Shown here in pieces: positions 17,987 to 25,848 of a stretch of 64,000 bases of DNA (the stretch's first letter is position 1; every line of letters starts with the position of its first letter). The position numbers were made by a program, and so were the translations under genes. Source of the stretch: Streptomyces canus 299MFChir4.1 (GTDB taxonomy: Bacteria; Actinomycetota; Actinomycetes; Streptomycetales; Streptomycetaceae). The stretch covers positions 603,369-667,368 of the forward strand of contig NZ_KB911583.1 in the NCBI RefSeq assembly GCF_000383615.1, read 5' to 3'. The notes under the pieces are model-generated. The model did no database searches. It was given only the letters and a program-made list of their open reading frames with translations, and had not been told where the DNA came from.

Positions 17987-19000
17987 TCAGGAAATATGGT
18001 GGATTTCGGAAGGCAGGGGAGTGCGGAGGGACGAGCGTCCCTGCGCCCAGTCGCGCAGCAGGCGGTCGGCGAGCCGGTCCTCGACATGTCCGGTGACGTC
18101 GATGCCGAAGGCGACATCGGCGGCGAGGTGCGGTTCCTCGGCCAGCAGGCCGCCGATCACCTCGTGGCGTACGACCTGTTCATGGACGGCGTCGGCCTCG
18201 ACGTGCTCGTCGTAGAAGTGCTCGGCGGCCGCTCCCGCGCCGGTGTGGCGCATCGCCTCGGCCAGTCGCCGGGAGCCGGGGGAGGAGGTGATCTCCACCG
18301 CCGCGAAATGGCCCACGAGGGCTCCTCGCAGGCTGCGGTGCAGGCCCAGCAGGGACATGAGGTTCACCGTCGCGAGCATCTCCGCGCAGGCCGCGTCCAG
18401 GTAGTGCCCGTACGTCGTGTCCAGGCCCAGGTCCGTCATCAGGTTCGCGAAGAGTAGGGCGTGGACGCGGTCGGCGCGGCCGCCGCCGAACTCGTCGAAC
18501 TCCACCGCGGCCATGCCCGCCTTTGCCCTGCCCCACAGCCGCGGCAGCACCCATGCGTGCGGGTCGGCCTCCTTGAGGTGATAGAGCGAGCGCTGGGCCG
18601 CGTACTCGCGCACGTGCCACAGCTCGCCCTCCTTGCTCAGGAAGTGACTGACTCCCGTGCCGTCGACCGGCTCCACGAGGAGCCCGGCGAGCGCGTCCTC
18701 GACGCTGTCGTGGCCCGGGGTGTCCGTGCGCAGGGCGGAGAGGAAGCGGTGTTCCAGGGCGGCCCTGGTGCGCAGCAGGCCGGGGTCCCACTCAAGGTCG
18801 CTGGAGACGCCCGCGAAGCCGCGGTAGTGCAGTTCGTAGCAGATGTAGAGGGCCAGCTGGAGGTCGTCGCCGTACACGTCCGCCCTGGCGACGGTCTCGT
18901 CAGGCGGCAGTGGTCCGGCGCCGAGCAGATATTCCTGGACTGCGGCGGAGACCGGGCCCCGGGCCTGCGGCAGCTGTGGTTCTCGAGGGTCCTGAGGCAT
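17987..19000 (-). CDS. Iron-containing redox enzyme (heme-oxygenase-like fold)
   Basis: A 337-residue protein of the family annotated in actinobacteria as iron-containing redox enzyme, with a heme-oxygenase-like all-helical fold related to HDO diiron enzymes. Its C-terminal domain holds acidic and histidine residues in helical patterns (EFDEFGGG, HFAAVEITSS, EHFYDEHVEADAVHEQ) suited to binding two iron ions. The ATG at 19000 starts the conserved part; the ribosome site is weak. It is the first gene of a tight three-gene unit with the methyltransferase and the CDGSH protein. Substrate unknown. Confidence 0.8.
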   Translation of the reverse strand: MPQDPREPQLPQARGPVSAAVQEYLLGAGPLPPDETVARADVYGDDLQLALYICYELHYRGFAGVSSDLEWDPGLLRTRAALEHRFLSALRTDTPGHDSVEDALAGLLVEPVDGTGVSHFLSKEGELWHVREYAAQRSLYHLKEADPHAWVLPRLWGRAKAGMAAVEFDEFGGGRADRVHALLFANLMTDLGLDTTYGHYLDAACAEMLATVNLMSLLGLHRSLRGALVGHFAAVEITSSPGSRRLAEAMRHTGAGAAAEHFYDEHVEADAVHEQVVRHEVIGGLLAEEPHLAADVAFGIDVTGHVEDRLADRLLRDWAQGRSSLRTPLPSEIHHIS

Positions 19001-19092
19001 GGGCCCCGAGTACCCGGGCGTCGGCGGATCACCCCCCGCCCGCCCGGGACCGGTCCAGGGTCGCTCTCCGCCCGCCCGGGACCGGGCAGGGG

Positions 19093-19263
19093 TCACTCTC
19101 CGGCGGATTCCTCCTGGGCGTGCTGATTGGGGGTGGTCGCGTCCCCGGCCTCGCCCGTGTGTGCGCGCTCCTCGTCGGAGTCCCGGACGCGCTTCTCGGC
19201 GTCCTCGGCCTCGTGCAGGACCTCGTCCAGGGCGGTGTCGGGGTTCCGCTTCTTCTCCGGCAC
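19093..19263 (-). CDS. Small acidic/basic hydrophilic protein
   Basis: A 56-residue charged protein (VPEKKRNPDTALDEVLHEAE and on) from a GTG at 19263 preceded by an AGGAAGAAGGGAAG stretch. It has no hydrophobic segment and no cysteine, and is predicted helical then disordered. It lies 23 bases downstream of the Ppx/GppA gene in the same direction. Small proteins of this sort occur in many Streptomyces; no function is known to me. Confidence 0.55.
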   Translation of the reverse strand: MPEKKRNPDTALDEVLHEAEDAEKRVRDSDEERAHTGEAGDATTPNQHAQEESAGE

Positions 19264-19286
19264 GGTCGTCTTCCCTTCTTCCTCGT

Positions 19287-20297
19287 TCAGGTGGTGGCGG
19301 TCGCGATACGCAGGGGCACCGGCTCGGGGGGAACGGCGCTCTCCTCGTTGCGGCGGGCGATCTCGGCCCACCAGGAGGGGCCGTCCTCGATGTGCCGCAG
19401 CAGAACCCCCTCGCGGATCGCCCAGGGGCAGATGGTGACGCTTCTGATCCCGGTGATTTTCATCGCCGTGTGCCCCACCACGGCACCTGCCAGGCTCTGT
19501 GCGGCGCGCGGGGCGGAGATGCCGGGCAGCTCGGCGCGCCGCGCGGCCGGGAGGGCGGCCAGGCGCTCGGCGGCCTCCCGCAGGTCGGCGCGGTGCATCC
19601 GGCGTTCCACGAAGGGTCCGCGCCGCCCGGGCGGGGTCCCGCACAGCCGCCCCAACTGCTCGAAGGTGCGTGAGGTGGCCACCGCGGTGCGCGGTCCCTC
19701 CCAGCGGATCCGTGACGCCACGTCCCGCAGTTGGTGGCGGACCTTGCGGCGCAGTGCCCGGATCGCCTCCGGGGGCGGTGGGTCCTCCCCCTCGAAGAAC
19801 TCGTGGGTGAGCCGTCCCGCGCCCAGCGGCAGCGAGGCGACGTAGTCAGGCAACCGCCCGCGTCCGAAGGCCACTTCGAGCGATCCGCCACCGATGTCGA
19901 ACAGCGCGAGCGGCCCCGCACGCCAGCCCATCCAGCGCCGGGCCCCCAGGAACGTGAGCTCCGCCTCCACCTCGCCCGGCAGGGTGTACAGCCCGATGCC
20001 GGTCCGGGTGCGCACGGTGCGCAGCACCTCCTGGCGGTTCGGCGCGGAGCGCACCACCGCGGTCGCGAAGGCCAGCGGCCCTGCCGCGCCCCATCTCGCG
20101 GCGGTCCGGCTCGCGCCTTCCACCGCCTCCACCAACTGTTCCACGGCCTTCTCGGGCACCGGGCCGCCCGGCCGCACATGATCGGCGAGTCTCAGCCGCC
20201 ACTTCGCGGTGTGCACCGGCAATGGCACCCCGTCCTCGGCGTCCGCCACCACCAGTCGCACCGTGTTCGAACCCACATCCACCACGCCTATCCGCAT
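19287..20297 (-). CDS. Ppx/GppA-family exopolyphosphatase
   Basis: A 336-residue actin-fold phosphatase that hydrolyses inorganic polyphosphate or guanosine pentaphosphate. The two nucleotide-binding motifs are visible: VGVVDVGSNTVRL-type phosphate 1 at the N terminus and LFDIGGGSLEVAF at about 140. It is single-domain, like the short actinobacterial Ppx forms. The ATG at 20297 begins MRIGVVDVGSNT. Streptomyces carry two or more such paralogs, so I do not assign a gene symbol. Confidence 0.88.
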   Translation of the reverse strand: MRIGVVDVGSNTVRLVVADAEDGVPLPVHTAKWRLRLADHVRPGGPVPEKAVEQLVEAVEGASRTAARWGAAGPLAFATAVVRSAPNRQEVLRTVRTRTGIGLYTLPGEVEAELTFLGARRWMGWRAGPLALFDIGGGSLEVAFGRGRLPDYVASLPLGAGRLTHEFFEGEDPPPPEAIRALRRKVRHQLRDVASRIRWEGPRTAVATSRTFEQLGRLCGTPPGRRGPFVERRMHRADLREAAERLAALPAARRAELPGISAPRAAQSLAGAVVGHTAMKITGIRSVTICPWAIREGVLLRHIEDGPSWWAEIARRNEESAVPPEPVPLRIATATT

Positions 20298-20423
20298 GGC
20301 TCTGTGGGTACCCACGAGGAACCCCTTCCAACGTCAGGCGATCTGACAGGGCGTCACTCTCGGCCACCGCGTGTCGACAGTACGTGGGAACGCGCTGCGG
20401 ACAGCGGTGGCAGTGGACAGAGA

Positions 20424-20459
20424 GGAGGGCCGCCGTCTCCCTGCGGACGGCGGCCCTCC
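20424..20459 (-). terminator. Terminator of the MFS exporter gene
   Basis: A 14-bp perfect stem (GGAGGGCCGCCGTC and complement) with an 8-base loop, 27 bases downstream of the exporter stop codon. Confidence 0.8.
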
Positions 20460-20485
20460 GGTACCGGCGGCTCCTGCGGCGGCTG

Positions 20486-21988
20486 CTACATGTGGATGAC
20501 GGGTGCGGCGTCCGCGTCCTGCTCCGGCACCCCGCGCTGGAAGAGCAGGAAGACGATCAGCGCGCCGACGGCGAAGAGGCCCGCCGACCACCAGAAGGCG
20601 GTGGTGTAGCTCTCGATGGTCGCGTGGGCCTGGACCAGCTTGTTCGTCGGGTCCTTGCCGACCAGGTAGTCCGTGGCGGCGCTCGCGGCCAGCGTGTTCA
20701 GCAGCGCCGTCCCGATCGAACCACCCACCTGCTGCATGGCGTTGACGGTGGCGGAGGCGACTCCCGCGTCCTCGGCCGCGACCCCGCCGGTGGCGAGCTG
20801 CATGGCCGGCGGCATGACCAGGCCGAGGCCGAAGCCGGTCACGATCAGCTGCGGCAGTACATGGGACACGTAGCTGGAGCCGACGCCGATCCCGGTCAGC
20901 CAGGCCATGCCGGCCGCGGCGACCGCGAAGCCGGCCGGGATGACCACCTTCGGTCCGATCCGCGGGACCAGCATCGTGGTGCTGACCTGGGCCGCGACCA
21001 TCAGCGCGGCGACCATCGGCAGGAAGGCGGCACCGGTCTTGGTCGGGCTGAAGCCCAGGTTCAGCTGGAGGTAGTAGGTGAGGAAGAGGAAGACCCCGAA
21101 GATGCCGCTGCCGGAGATCAGCACGGCCAGGAAGGAGGCCGCCCGGTTGCGGTCCAGCAGGATGCGCAGCGGCAGCAGCGGGTGCGCGGCGCGGGTCTGC
21201 CACCAGGCGAAGGCGGTCAGCAGCAGACCGCCCGCGATCAGGAAGCCCCAGGTCTCGGGGGAGCTCCAGTCGTGCGTCTCGGCGTTGGAGAAGCCGTACA
21301 CCAGGGAGAAGAGACCGGCGGCGACCAGCAGGGTGCCGGGCACGTCCAGCTTGGAGCTCGCGGCGTCACGGTGGTTGTGCAGCAGTATCCAGCCGCCCGC
21401 GAAGGCGACGACGGCGATGACGACGTTGACGTAGAGCGTCCAGCGCCAGTCGAGCGCGTCGGTCAGGACGCCGCCGAGCAGCAGACCCACCGCGCCACCG
21501 GCGCCGGCTATGGCGCCGTACACACTGAACGCCCTGGCCCGCTCGCGGGCGTCGGTGAACGTCGTGTTGAGCAGGGAGAGCGCGGCCGGTGCGAGGAGCG
21601 CGCCGAAGGCGCCCTGCAGAGCGCGGGCGGTGACCAGCATCTCGAAGTTGGTGGCGGCACCGCCGAGCGCGGAGACGGCCGCGAAGCCGACGACCCCGAC
21701 GAGGAAGGCCGTCTTGCGGCCGAAGAGGTCGGCGATCCGGCCGCCGAGCAGCAGCAGGGAGGCGAACGCCAGCGCGTAGGCCGTGACGATCCACTGCCGG
21801 TTGCCGTCGGAGAAGCCGAGGTCGGCCTGGGCCGAGGGGAGGGCGATGTTCACGATGGTGGCGTCGAGGACCACCATCAACTGGGCGAGTGCGATGACGG
21901 CGAGGATCCACCACCGCTTGGCCGAGGCGTCGGCCGGTGCCGCGACGGCACCCTCCCGCCCGCTCTCGGTCAGTGTGTTCTGGGACAT
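20486..21988 (-). CDS. MFS drug exporter, DHA2 (EmrB/QacA) type
   Basis: A 500-residue membrane protein with about 14 hydrophobic segments, the DHA2 arrangement of proton-driven drug efflux pumps. The family motif C-like block is visible near IAGAGGAVGLLLGGVLTD, and motif A-like LLLGGRIADLFGRKTAF lies after the second helix. The start is the ATG at 21988. Two perfect inverted repeats bracket its promoter (22034-22094), so expression is probably controlled by a repressor, typically TetR-type, but the adjacent regulator gene is ArsR-type and divergent. The likely substrate is a toxic hydrophobic compound. Confidence 0.9.
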   Translation of the reverse strand: MSQNTLTESGREGAVAAPADASAKRWWILAVIALAQLMVVLDATIVNIALPSAQADLGFSDGNRQWIVTAYALAFASLLLLGGRIADLFGRKTAFLVGVVGFAAVSALGGAATNFEMLVTARALQGAFGALLAPAALSLLNTTFTDARERARAFSVYGAIAGAGGAVGLLLGGVLTDALDWRWTLYVNVVIAVVAFAGGWILLHNHRDAASSKLDVPGTLLVAAGLFSLVYGFSNAETHDWSSPETWGFLIAGGLLLTAFAWWQTRAAHPLLPLRILLDRNRAASFLAVLISGSGIFGVFLFLTYYLQLNLGFSPTKTGAAFLPMVAALMVAAQVSTTMLVPRIGPKVVIPAGFAVAAAGMAWLTGIGVGSSYVSHVLPQLIVTGFGLGLVMPPAMQLATGGVAAEDAGVASATVNAMQQVGGSIGTALLNTLAASAATDYLVGKDPTNKLVQAHATIESYTTAFWWSAGLFAVGALIVFLLFQRGVPEQDADAAPVIHM

Positions 21989-22033
21989 GGGAACAACTCC
22001 AGGGAAAGTCGGCCGGACACGTCCGGTTCATAA

Positions 22034-22094
22034 ACGAAACGGTTTCGTACGCGTCGAGACTAGACCACGCCGAGCGAAACGGCAACGTTTCGCT
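22034..22094 (-). promoter_or_regulatory. Exporter promoter with two nested palindromic operators
   Basis: On the minus strand TTGCCG (22080-22085) and TAGTCT (22057-22062) are spaced by exactly 17 bp. The -35 lies within AGCGAAACG-GCAA-CGTTTCGCT (22073-22094), and a second repeat ACGAAAC-G-GTTTCGT (22034-22048) covers the predicted start of transcription. Both share the half-site CGAAAC/GTTTCG, so one dimeric repressor probably binds both. Confidence 0.75.
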
Positions 22095-22132
22095 AGAGGG
22101 GTGGATGCCCGGACGGTCCCCGGCTGTATGTC

Positions 22133-22162
22133 TTGACCAGCATATAACTGTCGAGGCATATT
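22133..22162 (+). promoter_or_regulatory. Promoter of a probably leaderless ArsR gene
   Basis: TTGACC (22133-22138) and CATATT (22157-22162) are spaced by 18 bp, and the ATG at 22169 is exactly where transcription should start. No ribosome site is visible. GCATAT is repeated at 22140 and 22156 inside the promoter, a possible autoregulatory site. Confidence 0.55.
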
Positions 22163-22168
22163 TGATTC

Positions 22169-22513
22169 ATGTCCGACGCCCTGCTCTGGACCGCCCTCGC
22201 CGACCCGCACCGGCGGGCCATCGTCGCGCTGCTCCTGGAGCGGCCCCGGCCGGTCGGGGAGATCGTGGAGGCGTGCGGACTGAGCCAGCCGGGCACCTCG
22301 AAGCATCTGAAGGTGCTCAGGGAAGCGGGCCTGGTCCGGGTACGGCAGGACGCGCAGCGGCGCGTCTACGCCCTGGACCCGGGCCCGATCGCCGAGCTGG
22401 ACGCCTGGCTGGCCCCCTACCGCACACTCTGGAACACGAGCCTGGACGCGCTCGGCGACCGCCTCGACGAGACGGCGCCGGACACCTCAGAGAAGCCCGC
22501 CCCGAAGGACTGA
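22169..22513 (+). CDS. ArsR-family transcriptional regulator
   Basis: A 114-residue winged-helix protein with the recognition-helix motif CGLSQPGTSKHLKVLREAGLV (read in parts at about 37-57), typical of the ArsR/SmtB branch paired with AHSA1-type proteins. It has no metal-binding cysteine cluster, so the signal is probably not a metal. It is followed after 6 bases by an SRPBCC-domain gene, a very common two-gene unit in which the regulator represses its own operon. The exporter lies divergent. Confidence 0.88.
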   Translation: MSDALLWTALADPHRRAIVALLLERPRPVGEIVEACGLSQPGTSKHLKVLREAGLVRVRQDAQRRVYALDPGPIAELDAWLAPYRTLWNTSLDALGDRLDETAPDTSEKPAPKD

Positions 22514-22519
22514 TCCACC

Positions 22520-23029
22520 ATGGCCGCAGACCTCACCGGCACCTACCTGACCCTGGACGACGGACGCCCCGCCGTCCGCTTCAGCCGCACCTACGACCAC
22601 CCCGTCGCCCGCGTCTGGCAGCTCGTGACCGACGCCGATGAACTCGCCCACTGGTTCCCGTCCCGCGCCGAGATCGAGCTGCGTCCCGGGGGCACCATCA
22701 AGTTCAGCGGCGACCCCCACATGGAGGACTCCACGGGCCGGGTCCTCGCCGTCGACGAACCCCGGCATCTGTCCTTCGAATGGGGCGGCGACGAGCTGCA
22801 CTTCGACCTGGAGCCGCTGGACGGGAAGCGGACGCGCTTCACGCTCACCAACGTCCTGACCGCCGCCGACACCGCCGCCCGCAACGGCGCCGGGTGGGAG
22901 GTGTGCCTGACCGGCCTCGACGCACGGGCCCGCGGCGAGCGCCGGGACGGGCCCCAGTGGAAGGAGCTCTACCAGGCGTACGTCGACGCGGGAGTGCCCT
23001 CGGGGGCGCCGGTCCCCGGCATGGACTGA
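22520..23029 (+). CDS. SRPBCC (AHSA1-like) domain protein
   Basis: A 169-residue protein of the START/AHSA1 superfamily with the hallmark opening FSRTYDHPVARVWQLVTDAD and the WFPSRAEIELRPGG block. These proteins have a deep hydrophobic pocket for small ligands. In this operon type the protein is coupled to the ArsR regulator and is often thought to bind the same lipophilic effector, but direct evidence is lacking. The gene ends 5 bases before the convergent transporter gene. Confidence 0.85.
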   Translation: MAADLTGTYLTLDDGRPAVRFSRTYDHPVARVWQLVTDADELAHWFPSRAEIELRPGGTIKFSGDPHMEDSTGRVLAVDEPRHLSFEWGGDELHFDLEPLDGKRTRFTLTNVLTAADTAARNGAGWEVCLTGLDARARGERRDGPQWKELYQAYVDAGVPSGAPVPGMD

Positions 23030-23033
23030 CCCC

Positions 23034-25847
23034 TCACGCCATCTGCCGCCGCACCAGCTCGTGCAGCCGCCCGCCCGTGTCCGCGAGAAGCTGCGCGGGC
23101 GGCCCCTGCTGGGCGACCTTGCCGTTCTCCATCACGATCACACGGTCGGCGTCCAGCACCGTGGACAGCCGGTGGGCGATGACGATCCGGGTGGCGTTGA
23201 GGGCCTTGGTGGACTCGATGACCGTGCGCTGGGTGTCGTTGTCCAGGGCGCTGGTCGCCTCGTCGAAGAAGAGGATCCGCGGCCGGCGGATCAACGCCTG
23301 GGCGATCATCAGCCGTTGACGCTGGCCGCCGGAGATCGCCCCGCTGCCCGAGACGATGGTGTGCAGCCCCATCGGCATCCGCTGGATGTCCTCCGCGAGC
23401 CCCGCCATCGCGGCCGCCGCCATCGCCTCCTCGGGCGTGTAGGGCTCGGTGCCGCAGATGACGTCCAGGATGGAGCCCGTGAAGGGCTGCGCGTGCTGGA
23501 GGACGACACCGCACTGCCGGCGCACCGCCGACTGGTCGAGGGCGGCCAGGTCCTGGCCGTCGTACAGGACACTCCCGGAGACCGGCCGGTCGAAGCCGAT
23601 CAGCAGCCTGAGCAGGGTCGACTTGCCGCAGCCACTCGGGCCGACGATCGCCACGAACTCGCCCGGCCGGATCTCGAAGGACACGTCGTCCAGGATCAGG
23701 GGGCCGTCGTCGGAGTAGCGGAACGAGAGCCTGCGGGCCTCCATCGCCCCGGTGAGGAGTCCCGGCCGGGTGCTCGCCGTGCGCACCTCCGGCTGTGCCT
23801 CCAGGACCGGCTTGATCTCCTCGAACAGCGGGAGCGCGGCCACCGCCGAGACGAAGGCGCCGGTGAGCTGGGTGACCGCGGTCAGCAGCATCGTCACCGA
23901 GGTGTTGAAGGTGAGGAACTCCGCCGCCGACATCGAGCCGCGCGCCGGACCCGCGAGCAGCATGAACATCAGCAGGGTGCACAGCGGGAGGTAGACCGAG
24001 CCCATCACCGAGGTGAGGTTCTTGATCCGGCCGACCTTCTGCTGGAGCTCGCGGCTGCGGGCGAACTCCGAGGCCCACGCCGCGTACGCGTAGTTCTCCG
24101 CCGCCGCCACCCGCAGCTTGGGCAGACCGCGCAGCGTCTGGAACGCCTGGTTGTTCAGCTTGTTGCTCAGCACGACCAGCCGCCGCTGCCAGCGCACCTG
24201 CCACAGCCCGAGGCCGAGGAACCCGGCCGCGATGACGACGAGCATGCCGATCGCCGCCATCGCCATCGGCACGCTGTACCAGAACAGCAGGCCCAGGTTC
24301 ATGGCGCCGACGGTCACCGACTGGGCGAGCGTCGGGCCGATGCCCGCCATCATCCTGCGGATCGAGCTGATCCCCATGGCCTGGCTGGCGAGTTCGCCGG
24401 TCGAGCGCTCGGTGAAGAACTTCGTCGGCAGTCTCAGCAGCCGGTCCCACACCGCGGGCTGGAGGGTCGCCTCGATACGGCCCTCCAGGCGCAGCATCGT
24501 GAGGTTCTGGAGCAGCATGAAGGCCGCCGTCACCACACCGCTGACCATCACGGCCAGACACACCTGCACGATCAGAGCGGTCTGTGCCCTGGGCACGAAC
24601 TCGCCGAGCACCTTGCCGGTCGCGATGGGCACCAGCGCGCCGATCGCCACCGTGACCAGACCGCTGAGCAGCAGGTTGGTCACATCGCCGCCGGTGCCGC
24701 GCATGCTGAACCGCAGCAGACCGAGGGGGCTCAACTTCCGGTCGGGCAGCGGGCGGTAGAACATCACCGCGCGCGGTTCGAACTCCTCCGCGTTGTCCTT
24801 CTCTATCGGTGTCTCACGGCCCGTCGCCGGATGGACGGCCACATAGCCGCCGCGCCGCCACAGCAGCGCGACCGGCGCGCCCGACAGGGCCCGGTGACCC
24901 ACCAGCGGGCCGATGTTGTCGCGCCACCAGCTGCCGTCCAGGCGTACGGACCTGATGCGGACGCGGGAGGCGAGGGCGATGCGCTCGACCGGGTCGAGGC
25001 GGTCGCTCTCGGTGCCGCTCTGGGCGTTCTCGGCGAGCGGGATCCCGGCCGCGTCGGCGACCAGCTTGCACGCCGCGTAGCTGGCGTCCGCGTCGGCCGC
25101 CGTCGCGCGCTGCTTGGACCTGCCGATGGACGCCAGCAGGGTCCGGTCGGCCTGGGCGCGCACCGCCTCACCGGCCTTGATACCGGCGGCCGTCCGGGTC
25201 TCGTGGGTGCGCTCCAACTGCTCGATCCAGCGGTCCAGCGTGGTGAGCAGCCGGTACTGCTGGTCGACCATGGACTGCCAGACCGCCGGGTCCATCAGCA
25301 GGTCGGCGGCCGCCTCGGCGCCGTAGAGCGAGCCGTACTGCACGCTGCCCGGCGGCACCTGCATCCAGAAGACGTCGTCATCGGTCGGGGCGGCGGCCCG
25401 CTCGTCGGCCATCGGCGCCTGGAAGAGGATCGACAGACTCCGGCCCACACCGAGGGCCAGGGCGTACTCCAGCGGGCTGGTCGTCGGCGGCACGTACTGG
25501 GGGTTGCCGTACTCGTCGTACGACCAGGTCTGGGTGTGCGCGGGCTCGTACAGTTCGCGCAGGCCGATGCGGTGGATCACGCAGTCCCGCAAGGGCCGTG
25601 CCACCAAGGTGTGTTGCGGGCCGGGTACCGGGCCGAGCAGCAGCGCGCCAGGCTCCAGGCGGCCGAGGTGGTGCCAGTGGCCCTGCTGTTCGGCGTCCAC
25701 CGCGAACAGGTCCACCGCGCCCGACACGACCAGCCACAGCACCTGCGGCCCTTCGAGGTCGATGCGGTTGAACCCCGCGCAGTCGATGCGCGTGCCCATC
25801 TGACCGAGGGAGGTGAGGACCACGTCCCCTTCGTATGCGGTAGTCAT
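23034..25847 (-). CDS. NHLM-type bacteriocin ABC transporter, ATP-binding subunit
   Basis: A 937-residue protein, the second ABC transporter of an NHLM-type peptide export system. An N-terminal regulatory domain of about 110 residues resembles a cyclic-nucleotide-type fold. A long helical linker, a six-helix ABC exporter domain (about 390-690) and a nucleotide-binding domain follow. The latter has Walker A GPSGCGKST (about 730), signature ISGGQRQRL and Walker B ILFFDEATSALD. There is no C39 peptidase domain, so leader cleavage is left to the partner encoded upstream. The start ATG (25847) is one base from the partner's stop codon, so the two are translationally coupled. The proteins probably form the export complex with the HlyD-like adaptor. 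Confidence 0.88.
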   Translation of the reverse strand: MTTAYEGDVVLTSLGQMGTRIDCAGFNRIDLEGPQVLWLVVSGAVDLFAVDAEQQGHWHHLGRLEPGALLLGPVPGPQHTLVARPLRDCVIHRIGLRELYEPAHTQTWSYDEYGNPQYVPPTTSPLEYALALGVGRSLSILFQAPMADERAAAPTDDDVFWMQVPPGSVQYGSLYGAEAAADLLMDPAVWQSMVDQQYRLLTTLDRWIEQLERTHETRTAAGIKAGEAVRAQADRTLLASIGRSKQRATAADADASYAACKLVADAAGIPLAENAQSGTESDRLDPVERIALASRVRIRSVRLDGSWWRDNIGPLVGHRALSGAPVALLWRRGGYVAVHPATGRETPIEKDNAEEFEPRAVMFYRPLPDRKLSPLGLLRFSMRGTGGDVTNLLLSGLVTVAIGALVPIATGKVLGEFVPRAQTALIVQVCLAVMVSGVVTAAFMLLQNLTMLRLEGRIEATLQPAVWDRLLRLPTKFFTERSTGELASQAMGISSIRRMMAGIGPTLAQSVTVGAMNLGLLFWYSVPMAMAAIGMLVVIAAGFLGLGLWQVRWQRRLVVLSNKLNNQAFQTLRGLPKLRVAAAENYAYAAWASEFARSRELQQKVGRIKNLTSVMGSVYLPLCTLLMFMLLAGPARGSMSAAEFLTFNTSVTMLLTAVTQLTGAFVSAVAALPLFEEIKPVLEAQPEVRTASTRPGLLTGAMEARRLSFRYSDDGPLILDDVSFEIRPGEFVAIVGPSGCGKSTLLRLLIGFDRPVSGSVLYDGQDLAALDQSAVRRQCGVVLQHAQPFTGSILDVICGTEPYTPEEAMAAAAMAGLAEDIQRMPMGLHTIVSGSGAISGGQRQRLMIAQALIRRPRILFFDEATSALDNDTQRTVIESTKALNATRIVIAHRLSTVLDADRVIVMENGKVAQQGPPAQLLADTGGRLHELVRRQMA

Positions 25848-25848
25848 C

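Noticed and set aside
22046-22062. Possible DasR site (GTGGTCTAG half) in the exporter promoter
   Set aside because: Only the left half matches the consensus; the right half diverges and the stretch also forms the -10 element. The two CGAAAC palindromes are a better explanation.
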